Notes under the pieces: model-generated
The model's input: the letters and a program-made list of their open reading frames with translations, nothing else
The model's database searches: none
What the model was told of the DNA's origin: nothing
Translations under genes and position numbers: made by a program
DNA from: an uncultured Eubacteriales bacterium
GTDB lineage: Bacteria; Bacillota; Clostridia; Oscillospirales; CAG-272
NCBI GenBank assembly: GCA_934446365.1
Contig: CAKSDZ010000001.1
Span: 507,782 to 571,781 of the forward strand
Length of the DNA: 64,000 bases
Direction of reading: 5' to 3'
Part shown: in pieces, positions 1 to 8,875 of the stretch
Layout: each line of letters opens with the position of its first letter
Numbering within the stretch: the first letter of the stretch is position 1

Positions 1-1745
1 ATGAGCGTCGCGCGCGGCACATTCACGCCGACCTCAATCACCGTCGTGGAAACAAGAATGTCGATATTTCCCGCGGCAAAATCCCTCATAATCGCATCCT
101 TTGCCTTGCCGCTCAGCTTTCCATGGATAAAAGCGACGCGATAGTCCGGAAAAACCGTCTCCGACAGGGCTTTCGCATAATCCACCGCCGCTTTCAGCTT
201 CGGCTTTTCTTCGACGGCACCTCCGGGTGGAATAAGCTCATCCCGCCCGAGCATATCGCCGCCCTCGCCCTCCAGCTTTTCCTGCTCCTCGACGGCAGGA
301 CAAACCACGTACACCTGTCCGCCGCCGTCCACATTTTTGCGGATAAAAGCATTCAGACGCTCTCTGTAGCTCTCATCCACAAGATAAGTGTCCACCTTCT
401 GTCTGCCGGGCGGCATCTCGTCGATGAGCGATACGTCCGTATCAAAGGACAGCACCATGGCGAGCGTCCGCGGAATCGGCGTCGCGCTCATGGAAAGCAT
501 GTGCACATCCTTTCCTTTCGCCGCGAGCGCGGAACGCTGCGCGGCGCCGAAGCGGTGCTGCTCGTCGATGACGGCAAGTCCGAGGTTTGCAAAGCAGACG
601 CTGTCCTCGATGAGCGCATGCGTGCCGATGACAAAATCGGCCTCTCCGGCGGCAAGAGACGCCGACACCTTCCGTTTGGCAGCGGGCGTCATGCTTCCGA
701 CGAGAAGCTCTGTTCGATAGCCCATCGCGCCGAAAAATGCCGACAGCTCCGCAAAATGCTGCCTTGCAAGGATTTCCGTCGGCGCCATCAAGGCTGCCTG
801 CAAGCCGTTTTCCAGCGCCGTGTAGACCGCATACGCCGCACACACCGTTTTGCCGGAGCCGACGTCGCCGACGACGAGCCGGCTCATCAGCGTATCGCCC
901 GTCATATCGGCCTCTATCCCGTCGATTGTCCTCCTCTGCGCTTCGGTCAGCGAATAGGAAAGCGCCGACAAAAACCGGGCACGGTCCGGCCTTACGCAGG
1001 GATGTGACGCGCGCTTCGGCTGATTCTTTCCGAACAAAAGCATCGAGAGCGCGAAAAGATACAGCTCGTCAAACGCGAGCCTCCGCACGGCGCTCGCGGT
1101 ATCCTCTATGGTATCCGGTCTGTGAATGCGTTGCAGTGCGGTGCGGATATCGCATAAGGCATACCGTTCGCGAAGCGCCGCCGGCAGATATTCCGCAAGT
1201 CCGTCATGCTCGGAAAAGGTCATGTCGAGCGCCGAACGCACCGTGCTGCCCATCAGCTTCTGCGAGATACCCTCCGTCAGCGGATATACCGGCACGAGCG
1301 GCCGCAGCGGCGTCACCCCGTTATACGGCTCAAACACAGGCGAGTTCATGGAAACGGCAAAGCCCTCGCGCTTCACCTTTCCGAAGAAGCGGAACGTCGA
1401 GCCGCGGTGCATCAGGTCCTTCACATACGGCTGATTGAAAAACGTAATCCCGCATTTGCCGAAATCGTCGAAAGCCGTCACTTTCGTAATCACCATACCG
1501 CGCCTTATCATCGCGGATTTCGGCTCGGTATTCACCGTAAGGATGAGAGAGCAGACCTCCCCGTCGGTGGCATCAAGCGTCGTCTTGACATTTCCGCGCG
1601 GTTCATAGGCACGCGGAAAATGATAAACAAGGTCGCACGCCGTATAAATTCCCATACGGTGAAAAGCCTCCGCGCGCTTGGCGCCGACGCCGAAGAAGCG
1701 TTCCACCGGCGTATTCTTCCCCGTTTTCAGCGTACTCCCGCGCAT
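1..1745 (-). CDS. recG: ATP-dependent DNA helicase RecG (partial, 3' end outside window)
   Basis: RecG is a superfamily 2 helicase that remodels stalled forks and branch-migrates Holliday junctions in the cytoplasm. The reverse strand from an ATG at 1745 starts MRGSTLKTGKNTPVERFF and soon shows GVGAKRAEAF and DLVYHFPRAYE, the RecG N-terminal wedge-domain pattern. Around 520-570 it encodes the Walker B/motif II box DEQHRFG typical of RecG and Mfd. The last codons in the window read STTVIEVGVNVPRATLM, a helicase motif near the C-terminal third. About 581 codons are present of a family length near 680, so only the C-terminal end is missing. A GGAAGG/GGGGG stretch just upstream serves as ribosome site. 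It diverges from hisS with its own promoter. Confidence 0.93.
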   Translation of the reverse strand, partial: MRGSTLKTGKNTPVERFFGVGAKRAEAFHRMGIYTACDLVYHFPRAYEPRGNVKTTLDATDGEVCSLILTVNTEPKSAMIRRGMVITKVTAFDDFGKCGITFFNQPYVKDLMHRGSTFRFFGKVKREGFAVSMNSPVFEPYNGVTPLRPLVPVYPLTEGISQKLMGSTVRSALDMTFSEHDGLAEYLPAALRERYALCDIRTALQRIHRPDTIEDTASAVRRLAFDELYLFALSMLLFGKNQPKRASHPCVRPDRARFLSALSYSLTEAQRRTIDGIEADMTGDTLMSRLVVGDVGSGKTVCAAYAVYTALENGLQAALMAPTEILARQHFAELSAFFGAMGYRTELLVGSMTPAAKRKVSASLAAGEADFVIGTHALIEDSVCFANLGLAVIDEQHRFGAAQRSALAAKGKDVHMLSMSATPIPRTLAMVLSFDTDVSLIDEMPPGRQKVDTYLVDESYRERLNAFIRKNVDGGGQVYVVCPAVEEQEKLEGEGGDMLGRDELIPPGGAVEEKPKLKAAVDYAKALSETVFPDYRVAFIHGKLSGKAKDAIMRDFAAGNIDILVSTTVIEVGVNVPRATL

Positions 1746-1809
1746 GACCCCCGCCTTCCGGCTCCGAATCCGCAAAAGCAGCCTTTCCGAGCCTGTTTTT
1801 TATTTCTAA

Positions 1810-1838
1810 ATTATACCACTTCGCCATTTTCCCGTCAA
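1810..1838 (-). promoter_or_regulatory. Promoter of recG
   Basis: On the minus strand TTGACG (1838-1833) is followed after 17 bases by TATAAT (1815-1810), a near-consensus sigma-A promoter about 65 bases before the recG start. Confidence 0.75.
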
Positions 1839-1855
1839 CAATAGAAAGGAAAATA

Positions 1856-1883
1856 TTGAAAAATTAAAAAATCGTGCTATAAT
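1856..1883 (+). promoter_or_regulatory. Promoter of hisS-aspS
   Basis: TTGAAA (1856-1861), 16-base spacer, TATAAT (1878-1883). The leader to the hisS start is only about 40 bases, with AAGGAG at 1915-1920, so there is no room for a T-box leader. Confidence 0.7.
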
Positions 1884-1928
1884 ATTATCAATATTTTATT
1901 CTATCCCGCGTTTTAAGGAGAAATCATC

Positions 1929-3254
1929 ATGCAGGAAAAAGTCATACCGAGAATCCTGCCCGGCTTTATGGAGCTTCTGCCCGCCGAGCAGATTCTGTTC
2001 AACGATATGTACGATACCATTCGCGGCGTCTATGAAAGCTTCGGCTTTCTGCCGCTTGACACGCCGGTCATCGAGCTTTCCGAGGTACTGCTCGCAAAGG
2101 CCGGCGGCGAGACGGAAAAACAGATTTACCGCTTCCAAAAAGGCGACAGCGATCTGTCCCTTCGCTTCGATCTGACCGTTCCGCTCGCACGGTACGTCTC
2201 ATCTCATTACAACGACCTCGTATTTCCGTTCAAGCGCTACCAAATGAGCAAGGTGTTCCGCGGCGAGCGGCCGCAGAAAGGGCGCTTCCGCGAGTTCTAT
2301 CAGTGCGACATCGACATCATCGGAAACGAGGAGCTCGATCTGCGCTACGACGCCGAGATGCCCGCCATCATCTATCGGGTATTTGAGAAGCTCGGCATCG
2401 GCGATTTCGTCATCCGCCTCAACAACCGAAAGGTTCTCGGCGGCTTTTTCGCCTCCCTCGGACTCTCGGACAAAATCGAGGATATCCTGCGAATCATCGA
2501 TAAAATCGAAAAAATCGGCAAAGAAGCCGCCGTATCCGAGCTTATCGCGCTGGGCGTTGCCGCCGATAAGACCGATACCATCATCGATTTTATCACCTCG
2601 GACGGCACCTGCGGGCAAATTCTTGAAAAGCTGCGCGCGATAAACATCGAAAACGAGACTTATGCGTCCGGTGTTGCCGAGCTTGCCGCCGTCACGGAAT
2701 ACATGCGCATGTTCGGCATGCCGGAGGACAGCTTCCGGCTCGACCTTACCATCGCGCGCGGACTCGATTATTACACCGGCACCGTATACGAAACCCAAAT
2801 TAAGGCGCATCCGGAGTTCGGGAGCGTCTGCTCCGGCGGGCGCTACGACAATCTCACCGGATATTACACCGACAAAAAGCTGCCCGGCATCGGCATCTCC
2901 ATCGGACTGACAAGGCTCTTTTCCCAGCTTCTTGCAAGCGGGCTCATCGCACCGAAAACCGGAAGCATCGCCCGTGTGCTGCTCCTGCCGATGGACGGAA
3001 GCACCGTTCCCTTCGCGGTGTCCGCCGCCACAAAATTCCGGAATGCCGGCATCGCATCCGACGTCTATTTCGGAGAGCGCGGCATGAAGCAGAAGATGAA
3101 ATATGCCGGCCGCTGCGGCGTCCCCTATGCCGCCGTAATCGGCGAGCGCGAAGCGGCGGCGGGGACGGTCGCCCTCAAAGACATGCGCAGCGGCGAGCAG
3201 AAAAGCGTCACGATTCCCGAAGCAATCGAAATTCTCCAAAATATGGACAAGTAA
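1929..3254 (+). CDS. hisS: Histidyl-tRNA synthetase
   Basis: Class II synthetase that charges tRNA-His with histidine. The 441-residue product has the usual bacterial length. Visible motifs are the N-terminal PRILPGFMELLP, motif 2 as FRGERPQKGRFREFYQCD, the HisRS signature LTIARGLDYYTGTVYE, and motif 3 within SGGRYDNLTG and LPGIGISIG. The C-terminal 90 residues form the anticodon-binding domain (VLLLPMD to the end). AAGGAG lies 8 bases before the ATG. It is followed after 12 bases by aspS, a common Firmicute pairing. A HisRS paralogue, HisZ, is encoded at 39682-40809; this copy keeps all catalytic motifs and is the true synthetase. Confidence 0.97.
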   Translation: MQEKVIPRILPGFMELLPAEQILFNDMYDTIRGVYESFGFLPLDTPVIELSEVLLAKAGGETEKQIYRFQKGDSDLSLRFDLTVPLARYVSSHYNDLVFPFKRYQMSKVFRGERPQKGRFREFYQCDIDIIGNEELDLRYDAEMPAIIYRVFEKLGIGDFVIRLNNRKVLGGFFASLGLSDKIEDILRIIDKIEKIGKEAAVSELIALGVAADKTDTIIDFITSDGTCGQILEKLRAINIENETYASGVAELAAVTEYMRMFGMPEDSFRLDLTIARGLDYYTGTVYETQIKAHPEFGSVCSGGRYDNLTGYYTDKKLPGIGISIGLTRLFSQLLASGLIAPKTGSIARVLLLPMDGSTVPFAVSAATKFRNAGIASDVYFGERGMKQKMKYAGRCGVPYAAVIGEREAAAGTVALKDMRSGEQKSVTIPEAIEILQNMDK

Positions 3255-3266
3255 AGGACAAATATT

Positions 3267-5048
3267 ATGGCAAAGCTTGAAAAGACAGACAAGAGGACAC
3301 ATTACTGCGGCGAGCTGCGGCGCACGGACGCCGGCAAAGCCGTCTGCGTCATGGGCTGGGTGCAGCGGGCACGCGATCTCGGTGGACTCATCTTCATCGA
3401 CCTGCGCGACAGGACCGGCATCGTTCAGCTCGCATTCGACGAGCACACCGACAGAGAAATTTTTGACGACGCTTTCCGCACACGCTCCGAATACGTCGTC
3501 GTAGCCAAAGGCACCGTCCGTGAGCGCAGCGCCGTCAATTCCCAGATTCCGACAGGAGAAATCGAAATTTTCGTCACGGAATATAAAATCCTGTCCGCAG
3601 CGGAAACGACGCCGTTCGAGATTAGTGACAATGTCAAGGTACGCGATGAGCTGGCGCTCAAATACCGCTATCTCGACCTGCGCCGCCCTTCCCTCCAAAA
3701 AAATCTCATTATGCGTCATGAAATCGCGCGTGTCGCGAGAGAATATTATTATGAAAACGGATTTCTCGAAATCGAAACGCCGATGATGGTCAATCCCACG
3801 CCGGAGGGCGCGCGCGACTATCTTGTGCCGTCGAGAATCCATCACGGCAGCTTTTATGCGCTGCCGCAGTCGCCGCAGCAATATAAGCAGCTTCTGATGC
3901 TTGCCGGCTTCGACCGCTATATTCAGCTTGCGCGCTGCTTCCGCGACGAGGACCTGCGCGCCGACCGTCAGCCGGAATTTACGCAGATCGACCTCGAGAT
4001 GTCGTTCGTCGACGAGGACGATATCATGGAAGTCAACGAGGGCTTCGTCGCAAGACTTTTTAAGGAAATTCTAAATGTGGATATCCCCCTGCCCCTGCCG
4101 CGTCTCACCTACCGCGAAGCGATGGAGCGCTTTGGCTCGGACAAGCCGGACACCCGCTTCGGAATGGAAATTAAAGATATCTCCGGGCTTGTAGGAAACA
4201 GCGGCTTCTCCGTATTTTCCTCCGCCGTCTCGGCCGGCGGTTCCGTGCGCGCCATCGTGGCAAAAGACGCCGCCGCAAAGCTCTCCCGCAAGGAAATCGA
4301 CAAGCTCACCGAGCACGCCCGCGGCATCGGCGCGAAAGGACTTGCCTATATCCGTTATGTCGATGAGACACCCTCCTGTTCCTTTGCCAAATTTATGGCG
4401 GAGGGCGAGCTCGACGCCATCATGGACAAAATCGACTGCCGGCGCGGCGACGTGGCACTTATCGTCGCCGATAAGGATTCCGTCACCCTCCCCACGCTCG
4501 GTGCGCTCCGGCTCATCGTGGCAAAGCAGCTTGGTATCATTCCGGACGGCTACAATTTCCTGTGGATTACCGAATTTCCGTTCTTTGAATGGGATGAGGA
4601 AAGCGGCACATGGCTTGCCATGCATCATCCGTTTACAATGCCGCTCGACGAGTGTCTCGGCTATATCGACACCGATCCGGGACGGGTGCGCGCAAGAGCC
4701 TACGACCTCGTGCTCAACGGCATCGAAATCTCTTCCGGCTCCATGCGCATCACCGACTGTGCGCTCCAACAGAAAATGTTCCGCAGGCTCGGCCTTTCCG
4801 ATGAGGATATCGCAAGAAAATTCGGCTTCCTTGTGGACGCTTACCGCTACGGCGCACCGCCGCACGGCGGCGCCGCGCTCGGACTGGACAGGCTCGCGAT
4901 GATTATGTGCGGCGCGGACAGTCTGCGCGACGTCGTAGCGTTCCCCAAGGTGCAGAATGCCTCGGAGCTCATGTCCGGCTGTCCTACGCCGGCCGACGAA
5001 AAAGCCCTGCGAGAGCTTGCCATCGCCGTCACGGAATATGAAAAATAA
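3267..5048 (+). CDS. aspS: Aspartyl-tRNA synthetase (bacterial type)
   Basis: Class II synthetase charging tRNA-Asp. At 593 residues it is the bacterial form: an N-terminal OB-fold anticodon domain (VMGWVQRARDLGGLIFIDLRDRTG), class II motif 2 (FRDEDLRADRQPEFTQIDLEMSF), an inserted GAD domain around residues 300-420, and motif 3 near the end (PHGGAALGLDRLAMI). The C-terminal SLRDVVAFPKVQNA is a family hallmark. It is 12 bases downstream of hisS and shares its promoter. Whether the enzyme is discriminating or also charges tRNA-Asn cannot be told from this window. Confidence 0.97.
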   Translation: MAKLEKTDKRTHYCGELRRTDAGKAVCVMGWVQRARDLGGLIFIDLRDRTGIVQLAFDEHTDREIFDDAFRTRSEYVVVAKGTVRERSAVNSQIPTGEIEIFVTEYKILSAAETTPFEISDNVKVRDELALKYRYLDLRRPSLQKNLIMRHEIARVAREYYYENGFLEIETPMMVNPTPEGARDYLVPSRIHHGSFYALPQSPQQYKQLLMLAGFDRYIQLARCFRDEDLRADRQPEFTQIDLEMSFVDEDDIMEVNEGFVARLFKEILNVDIPLPLPRLTYREAMERFGSDKPDTRFGMEIKDISGLVGNSGFSVFSSAVSAGGSVRAIVAKDAAAKLSRKEIDKLTEHARGIGAKGLAYIRYVDETPSCSFAKFMAEGELDAIMDKIDCRRGDVALIVADKDSVTLPTLGALRLIVAKQLGIIPDGYNFLWITEFPFFEWDEESGTWLAMHHPFTMPLDECLGYIDTDPGRVRARAYDLVLNGIEISSGSMRITDCALQQKMFRRLGLSDEDIARKFGFLVDAYRYGAPPHGGAALGLDRLAMIMCGADSLRDVVAFPKVQNASELMSGCPTPADEKALRELAIAVTEYEK

Positions 5049-5067
5049 AATATTTTAGGAGTCGATT

Positions 5068-5883
5068 ATGAACGATTTTTTAAAATCCCTACTGGACAGT
5101 ATTGCAAAATTTGCGGCCACCGCGGGACTTAGAATCCTCGGCGCGATTCTCGTCCTTATCATCGGCACAAAGCTGATCAAATGGTGCCTGAAACTCATCA
5201 AAAAAGGGAAAAAATTCGAATCCTTTCCCCCCAATGTTCAAACGCTGATCGTCGATTTGGTCAAGGTCGCCCTTTATGTTCTGCTGATTGTGATTCTCGC
5301 GTCGGTTCTCGGAATCGAAAATGCCTCCATCGCAGCCGCGGTCGCATCCGCGGGGCTCGCCATCGGACTTGCTCTGCAAGGAAGTCTTTCCAATTTCGCC
5401 GGCGGAATCATGATTCTCATTTTCAAGCCCTTCTCCATCGGAGATTTTATCGACGACGGAACCCACAGCGGAACCGTTACCGATATCGGAATTTTCTACA
5501 CCACGCTCGAAACGCCGGACAATAAAATCGTCACGATTCCGAACGGCACGCTTTCCAATCAATCCGTCACCGATTACAGCACAAAGGAAATCCGCCGACT
5601 CGATCTCAAATTCAGCGTCGCCTATGATTCCGACATCGATCTCGTCAAGGATACGCTCCAAGAGCTTGCCGACGCGCATGAGCTTGTCTTAAAGGAGCCC
5701 TCCCCCTTTGTCCGTCTCGGCGAACAGGGCGACAGTGCGCTCGTCTTTTATCTGCGCGTATGGGTCAAGGCTTCGGATTATTGGACCGTCAATTTCGATA
5801 TGCTCGAAGCCTCGAAGAAAATCTTCGACAAACGCGGCATTTCGATACCATTTCCGCAAATGGATGTGCATTTGGATAAATAA
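5068..5883 (+). CDS. Small-conductance mechanosensitive channel, MscS family
   Basis: A membrane channel that opens under membrane tension and lets solutes out on hypo-osmotic shock. The 271 residues fit the short three-helix MscS class. Hydrophobic segments are seen at about 15-40, 65-90 and 92-125. The third has the pore-lining Gly/Ala pattern (ASIAAAVASAGLAIGLALQG followed by SLSNFAGGIM). The beta domain follows (FSIGDFIDDGTHSGTVTDIG, then PNGTLSNQSVTDYS). It starts 19 bases after aspS with AGGAG upstream, so it is probably the last gene of hisS-aspS-mscS; a terminator follows at once. Confidence 0.93.
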   Translation: MNDFLKSLLDSIAKFAATAGLRILGAILVLIIGTKLIKWCLKLIKKGKKFESFPPNVQTLIVDLVKVALYVLLIVILASVLGIENASIAAAVASAGLAIGLALQGSLSNFAGGIMILIFKPFSIGDFIDDGTHSGTVTDIGIFYTTLETPDNKIVTIPNGTLSNQSVTDYSTKEIRRLDLKFSVAYDSDIDLVKDTLQELADAHELVLKEPSPFVRLGEQGDSALVFYLRVWVKASDYWTVNFDMLEASKKIFDKRGISIPFPQMDVHLDK

Positions 5884-5889
5884 AGAATA

Positions 5890-5918
5890 AAAAAGACCGC
5901 CAAAGGCGGTCTTTTTTA
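5890..5918. terminator. Bidirectional intrinsic terminator
   Basis: Stem AAGACCGCC/GGCGGTCTT with an AAA loop, flanked by A- and T-runs, between two convergent genes; it can serve both strands. Confidence 0.85.
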
Positions 5919-5925
5919 TTCTTCC

Positions 5926-6429
5926 TTATTTGATCAATCTGATTTTGCCGATTACCGGAAGCTCCTTTGCTTTGCCGTTCGCCGCATTCACGATTCCGAG
6001 AATCGAGAAAAGCAGGAACACCAGCCCCAAAAGAGACAGGATAATATTGAAAACAATTCCAACCCCCGGAATCAGAGAAAGCGCACCGAGTACAATACTG
6101 AAAGCAATTTCAATGATCGCCAAGATTAAGCCTTGGTTGGCATGGAACCTTGCAAACGGAGATTTCGGAGCCGCAATCAGCGGAATCAGAACAAGCCACG
6201 ACAGATAGGAAAGAATACCCATCACCTTGTTGGACTCGATATCGGCGGGGTCAAATGCCGAGGTGTCGTCTTTGGTATCGTTGAATTTGTTGAACGCTTC
6301 CTCCGCCCGGGCGCCGAAATCGCTTCCGTTTTCTTTTTTCTCGGAGGTCTCTCCGACCGTGGCGCCGCAGGACGGACAGGTTTTCGCGTCCTTTTCAAGC
6401 TCTGCGCCGCATTTGCTGCAAAAAGCCAT
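5926..6429 (-). CDS. Zinc-ribbon membrane protein, DUF4870-like
   Basis: The 167-residue product begins with a zinc ribbon (FCSKCGAELEKDAKTCPSCGA, two CxxC pairs in the first 21 residues), then a charged linker, then three to four hydrophobic segments from residue 70 (VMGILSYLSWLVLIPLIA, ARFHANQGLILAIIEIAF, then a glycine-rich helix pair). The FHANQGL stretch and helix layout match the DUF4870/Tic20-like family of small membrane proteins of unknown role. GGGAGG lies 8 bases upstream. It could be the distal gene after the oxidoreductase at 6474-7634 (44-base gap) or have its own promoter. Function is not known. Confidence 0.8.
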   Translation of the reverse strand: MAFCSKCGAELEKDAKTCPSCGATVGETSEKKENGSDFGARAEEAFNKFNDTKDDTSAFDPADIESNKVMGILSYLSWLVLIPLIAAPKSPFARFHANQGLILAIIEIAFSIVLGALSLIPGVGIVFNIILSLLGLVFLLFSILGIVNAANGKAKELPVIGKIRLIK

Positions 6430-6473
6430 AAATTTTCCTCCCTAAAAATGATTTTATATCACCGCAGACATAT

Positions 6474-7634
6474 TTATATCTCCGGAATTTCCACATTCAC
6501 CTCATGTCCGAGTGCCGCGGACTTGGCAATGGAATCGATAATCGCCTGATTATAAAGAATCTGGCTTGACGGAACCTCGACCGGTGCCCCGTCGATAGCG
6601 TTCAAGAAGGAGCGTATCTTTTGATAAAACAAGCCGCCGCCCTTATTTTCGACAATCGGAATCGTCGTCTCCACACGGCTTCCGGCGATATCGGTATACA
6701 GCGTCATCGGTCCTCCGACGGAGCCGTTCCAGCATTCGGTAGACGGAATCCGCAGCGCTGCATCCGTTCCGAGAATCACCGTGTCTCCGGGCGTATCCAA
6801 ATGCATCGCCCATGAAATTCTGAAATCAAGAACGATGTCGCCCTCCAACCGGACAAAAGCCGCGGCGAAATCATCGACGTCAAACCGTGCGGCGTCCGCC
6901 GGCTTCTGATATTTCGTGCTGGTTCCGAAATAATTGGACGTGTATCCCGTCACCGTAAGGGGCTTCGGATAGCCGATGGCATTGAGCACCATGTCGAGCG
7001 AATAGCAGCCGATATCGCCGAGCGCACCGATACCGGCGGTCTTTTTCTCGATAAAGGTGCTGTTCGGGATGCCGCGGCGGCGCCCGCCGCCCGTCTGAAT
7101 GTAATAAATCCTGCCGAGCACACCGGATTCCACGATTTCCTTGATTTTGCGCATATTGGCGTCATAGCGCGGCTGGAAACCGATGGTCAGCGCCTTGCCG
7201 CTCTTTTTTTCCGCGCGCATGATTTCCGCCGCTTCCTCAGTCGTCACGCACATCGGCTTTTCAAGCAGGACGTTGACACCCGCGGAAAGCGCGGCGATCG
7301 TACATTCCGCATGGGTCACATTATACGTGCAGATGCTGACGCCGTCGAGATCTTTTTCCCCTTCAAGAAGCGCCTTATGATCGGGATAAAAGTGAATCTT
7401 TGACAAATCGAGATCAAACTTTTTTGCGAATTTTTCCGCCTTGCCCGGAATAAGATCCGCCAGCGCGACAACGTCGACGTCGGGACAAGCAAGATAGCTC
7501 TGCAAATGAGCTTCCGCAATCCATCCGGTTCCGATGATTCCGATTTTGTATCTTCTCTCCGAGCTTTTTTCCTCCTGCTCCGCCGCCTGTGTGAACTGGC
7601 CGAGCACCTCATCTCCTGATTTTGCCATATCCAT
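6474..7634 (-). CDS. Gfo/Idh/MocA family NAD(P)-dependent sugar oxidoreductase
   Basis: These enzymes oxidise or reduce sugars, inositols or glycosides using tightly bound NAD(P). The 386-residue product has the Rossmann start YKIGIIGTGWIAEAHL at about residues 29-44, the family motif VLLEKPMCVTTEEA (EKP, catalytic lysine) near residue 125, and a C-terminal domain with RRRGIPNSTF and ALGDIGCYSLDMVL. A polar extension of about 27 residues precedes the Rossmann fold. It follows the isomerase at 7663-8490 by 28 bases and is surely co-transcribed. The substrate is not known. The RRRG-P stretch is shared with the paralogue at 46995-48119, so the two loci may treat related sugars. Confidence 0.9.
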   Translation of the reverse strand: MDMAKSGDEVLGQFTQAAEQEEKSSERRYKIGIIGTGWIAEAHLQSYLACPDVDVVALADLIPGKAEKFAKKFDLDLSKIHFYPDHKALLEGEKDLDGVSICTYNVTHAECTIAALSAGVNVLLEKPMCVTTEEAAEIMRAEKKSGKALTIGFQPRYDANMRKIKEIVESGVLGRIYYIQTGGGRRRGIPNSTFIEKKTAGIGALGDIGCYSLDMVLNAIGYPKPLTVTGYTSNYFGTSTKYQKPADAARFDVDDFAAAFVRLEGDIVLDFRISWAMHLDTPGDTVILGTDAALRIPSTECWNGSVGGPMTLYTDIAGSRVETTIPIVENKGGGLFYQKIRSFLNAIDGAPVEVPSSQILYNQAIIDSIAKSAALGHEVNVEIPEI

Positions 7635-7662
7635 ACCTCTCTTTTCTTAATTTCTATCTGCA

Positions 7663-8490
7663 TCAAAGCAGTTTATTTTCGAGAATATACTTCGCGCTGA
7701 GCGCGACCTCCTCCATCTTGACAGCGCCCGGACGGCTGACGCCGTCCTGCTCGACGATCACCCATTCGGCGCCCGCCTTTTTGCAGGCCTCCATGATTTT
7801 CGGAACGTCCTGCAAGCCGTATCCGACGGGGCGGTAAGAGAAATTCCCCTCTTCCTCCTTGGCGTCGTCCCCGTCGCAGATGAGCTTATACATATTGTTC
7901 TGCGGCCGGCCTTTCAGATAAAAATCCTTGATGTGAACGGTCGGCGCTCGGCCGGTATACTTCAAAACATAATCGGCAGGGTCCACACCGCCGACATTCG
8001 CCCAGCAGGTGTCGATCTGCGTTTTCAGATATGCCGCCGGTATGCGGTCATAAAGCATATCCAGTGCCAGCTTTCCGTCTATCGTTTTGAATTCAAAATC
8101 GTGATTGTGATAGGATACGACAAAGCCCGCCTCCGTATACCGCTTCGCCACCGCGGCAATCCGCTCTATCGCCTGCTCAAAGTCCCCGATTACCGGACGC
8201 AGAGCTTCCACAAGATACGGAACCGCAATATAAGGACACCCGATTTTGTGATAGGTCGCCGTCACCTCGTCGAACTTGTTCTCCAAATCATCAAGCGATA
8301 TATGCGCGGAAACCGGAGTAAGTCCGTATTTCCGGAGCATTTCGACAACGCGGTCGGCGTCATAGCCGTGCAGTCCGGCAAATTCAACCCCCTCGTAACC
8401 CATTTCGCTCACCCTTTTGAGCGTTCCGTCAAAATCCGCTTTGGCATCCGCCCCCACGGAATAGAGCTGCAAAGCAAGCTTCAAAGACAT
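7663..8490 (-). CDS. Sugar phosphate isomerase/epimerase (AP-endonuclease-2 fold TIM barrel)
   Basis: A 275-residue TIM-barrel protein of the xylose-isomerase-like family. It starts MSLKLALQLYSVG, has MGYEGVEFAGLHG near residue 33 and metal-site segments SYHNHDFEF (about 125-133), QIDTCWANVGG (about 158-168) and HIKDF (about 187-191). Family members isomerise, epimerise or dehydrate sugars and keto-sugars with a divalent metal. GAAGGAGG lies just before the ATG. It is the first gene of a two-gene unit with the oxidoreductase downstream and has a good promoter. The sequence resembles the isomerase at 45936-46766. The exact reaction cannot be stated. Confidence 0.88.
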   Translation of the reverse strand: MSLKLALQLYSVGADAKADFDGTLKRVSEMGYEGVEFAGLHGYDADRVVEMLRKYGLTPVSAHISLDDLENKFDEVTATYHKIGCPYIAVPYLVEALRPVIGDFEQAIERIAAVAKRYTEAGFVVSYHNHDFEFKTIDGKLALDMLYDRIPAAYLKTQIDTCWANVGGVDPADYVLKYTGRAPTVHIKDFYLKGRPQNNMYKLICDGDDAKEEEGNFSYRPVGYGLQDVPKIMEACKKAGAEWVIVEQDGVSRPGAVKMEEVALSAKYILENKLL

Positions 8491-8560
8491 GCCATCCTCC
8501 TTCGCGCCTATGTATGATAGGCGGCTATTGACCGAATCAGTATCGGTTTATTCTTCGCTT

Positions 8561-8589
8561 ATTTTATCACAGCCGTTATATGAAGTCAA
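8561..8589 (-). promoter_or_regulatory. Promoter of the isomerase/oxidoreductase pair
   Basis: Minus-strand TTGACT (8589-8584), 17-base spacer, TAAAAT (8566-8561). Just downstream an interrupted inverted repeat ACCGA/TCGGT (about 8530-8548) could be a repressor site; this is inference. Confidence 0.65.
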
Positions 8590-8773
8590 CATAAACAGAC
8601 GAAAAACATCGATATTTTTCTGCTCAAAGCAAGACTATCAAGGAAATTAAAAATGAAAGATCTACATATTGAGTTTAAAAAATCAACAAGTTTTTCTTTT
8701 CTTATTTTTACATAGCCATGCTATAAATCATTCACAGCAGATAAGCTATGAAACCCAATTGTACAATAGGCAA

Positions 8774-8803
8774 AGAAGCGACTATTGCCAAATAGTCGCT
8801 TCT
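8774..8803 (-). terminator. Intrinsic terminator with perfect 13-bp stem
   Basis: AGAAGCGACTATT and its exact complement flank a 4-base loop. Sited downstream of the minus-strand lipoprotein genes. The T-tract on either side is weak (CTTATTTT on plus, GCCTATTGT on minus), so direction is uncertain; a related degenerate hairpin lies at 9873-9901. Confidence 0.55.
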
Positions 8804-8812
8804 CTTATTTTG

Positions 8813-8875
8813 TCAGTCGTTCGACTCCGCCTTATAGCATTTCACTACTGAAAATCCAACAACAATGAATTTAAG
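8813..8875 (-). pseudogene. 3' remnant of a BamE-like lipoprotein gene
   Basis: After the stop of the lipoprotein at 8871, the minus strand in another frame encodes VVKCYKAESND followed by a stop at 8813. This matches the C-terminus of the BamE-like lipoprotein at 9914-10369 (VVECYKVKS, stop), and the bases downstream of both stops align as well, including a hairpin with the same AAGAAGCG start. I read it as the tail end of a lost tandem copy, left by deletion or recombination. Only about 20 codons remain. Confidence 0.45.

Noticed and set aside
1801..1928. T-box leader before hisS
   Set aside because: Only about 40 bases lie between promoter and start; no room and no T-box sequence.
2199..3881. 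560-codon open frame on the minus strand over hisS/aspS
   Set aside because: Shadow of two well-supported synthetase genes; no ribosome site or motif.
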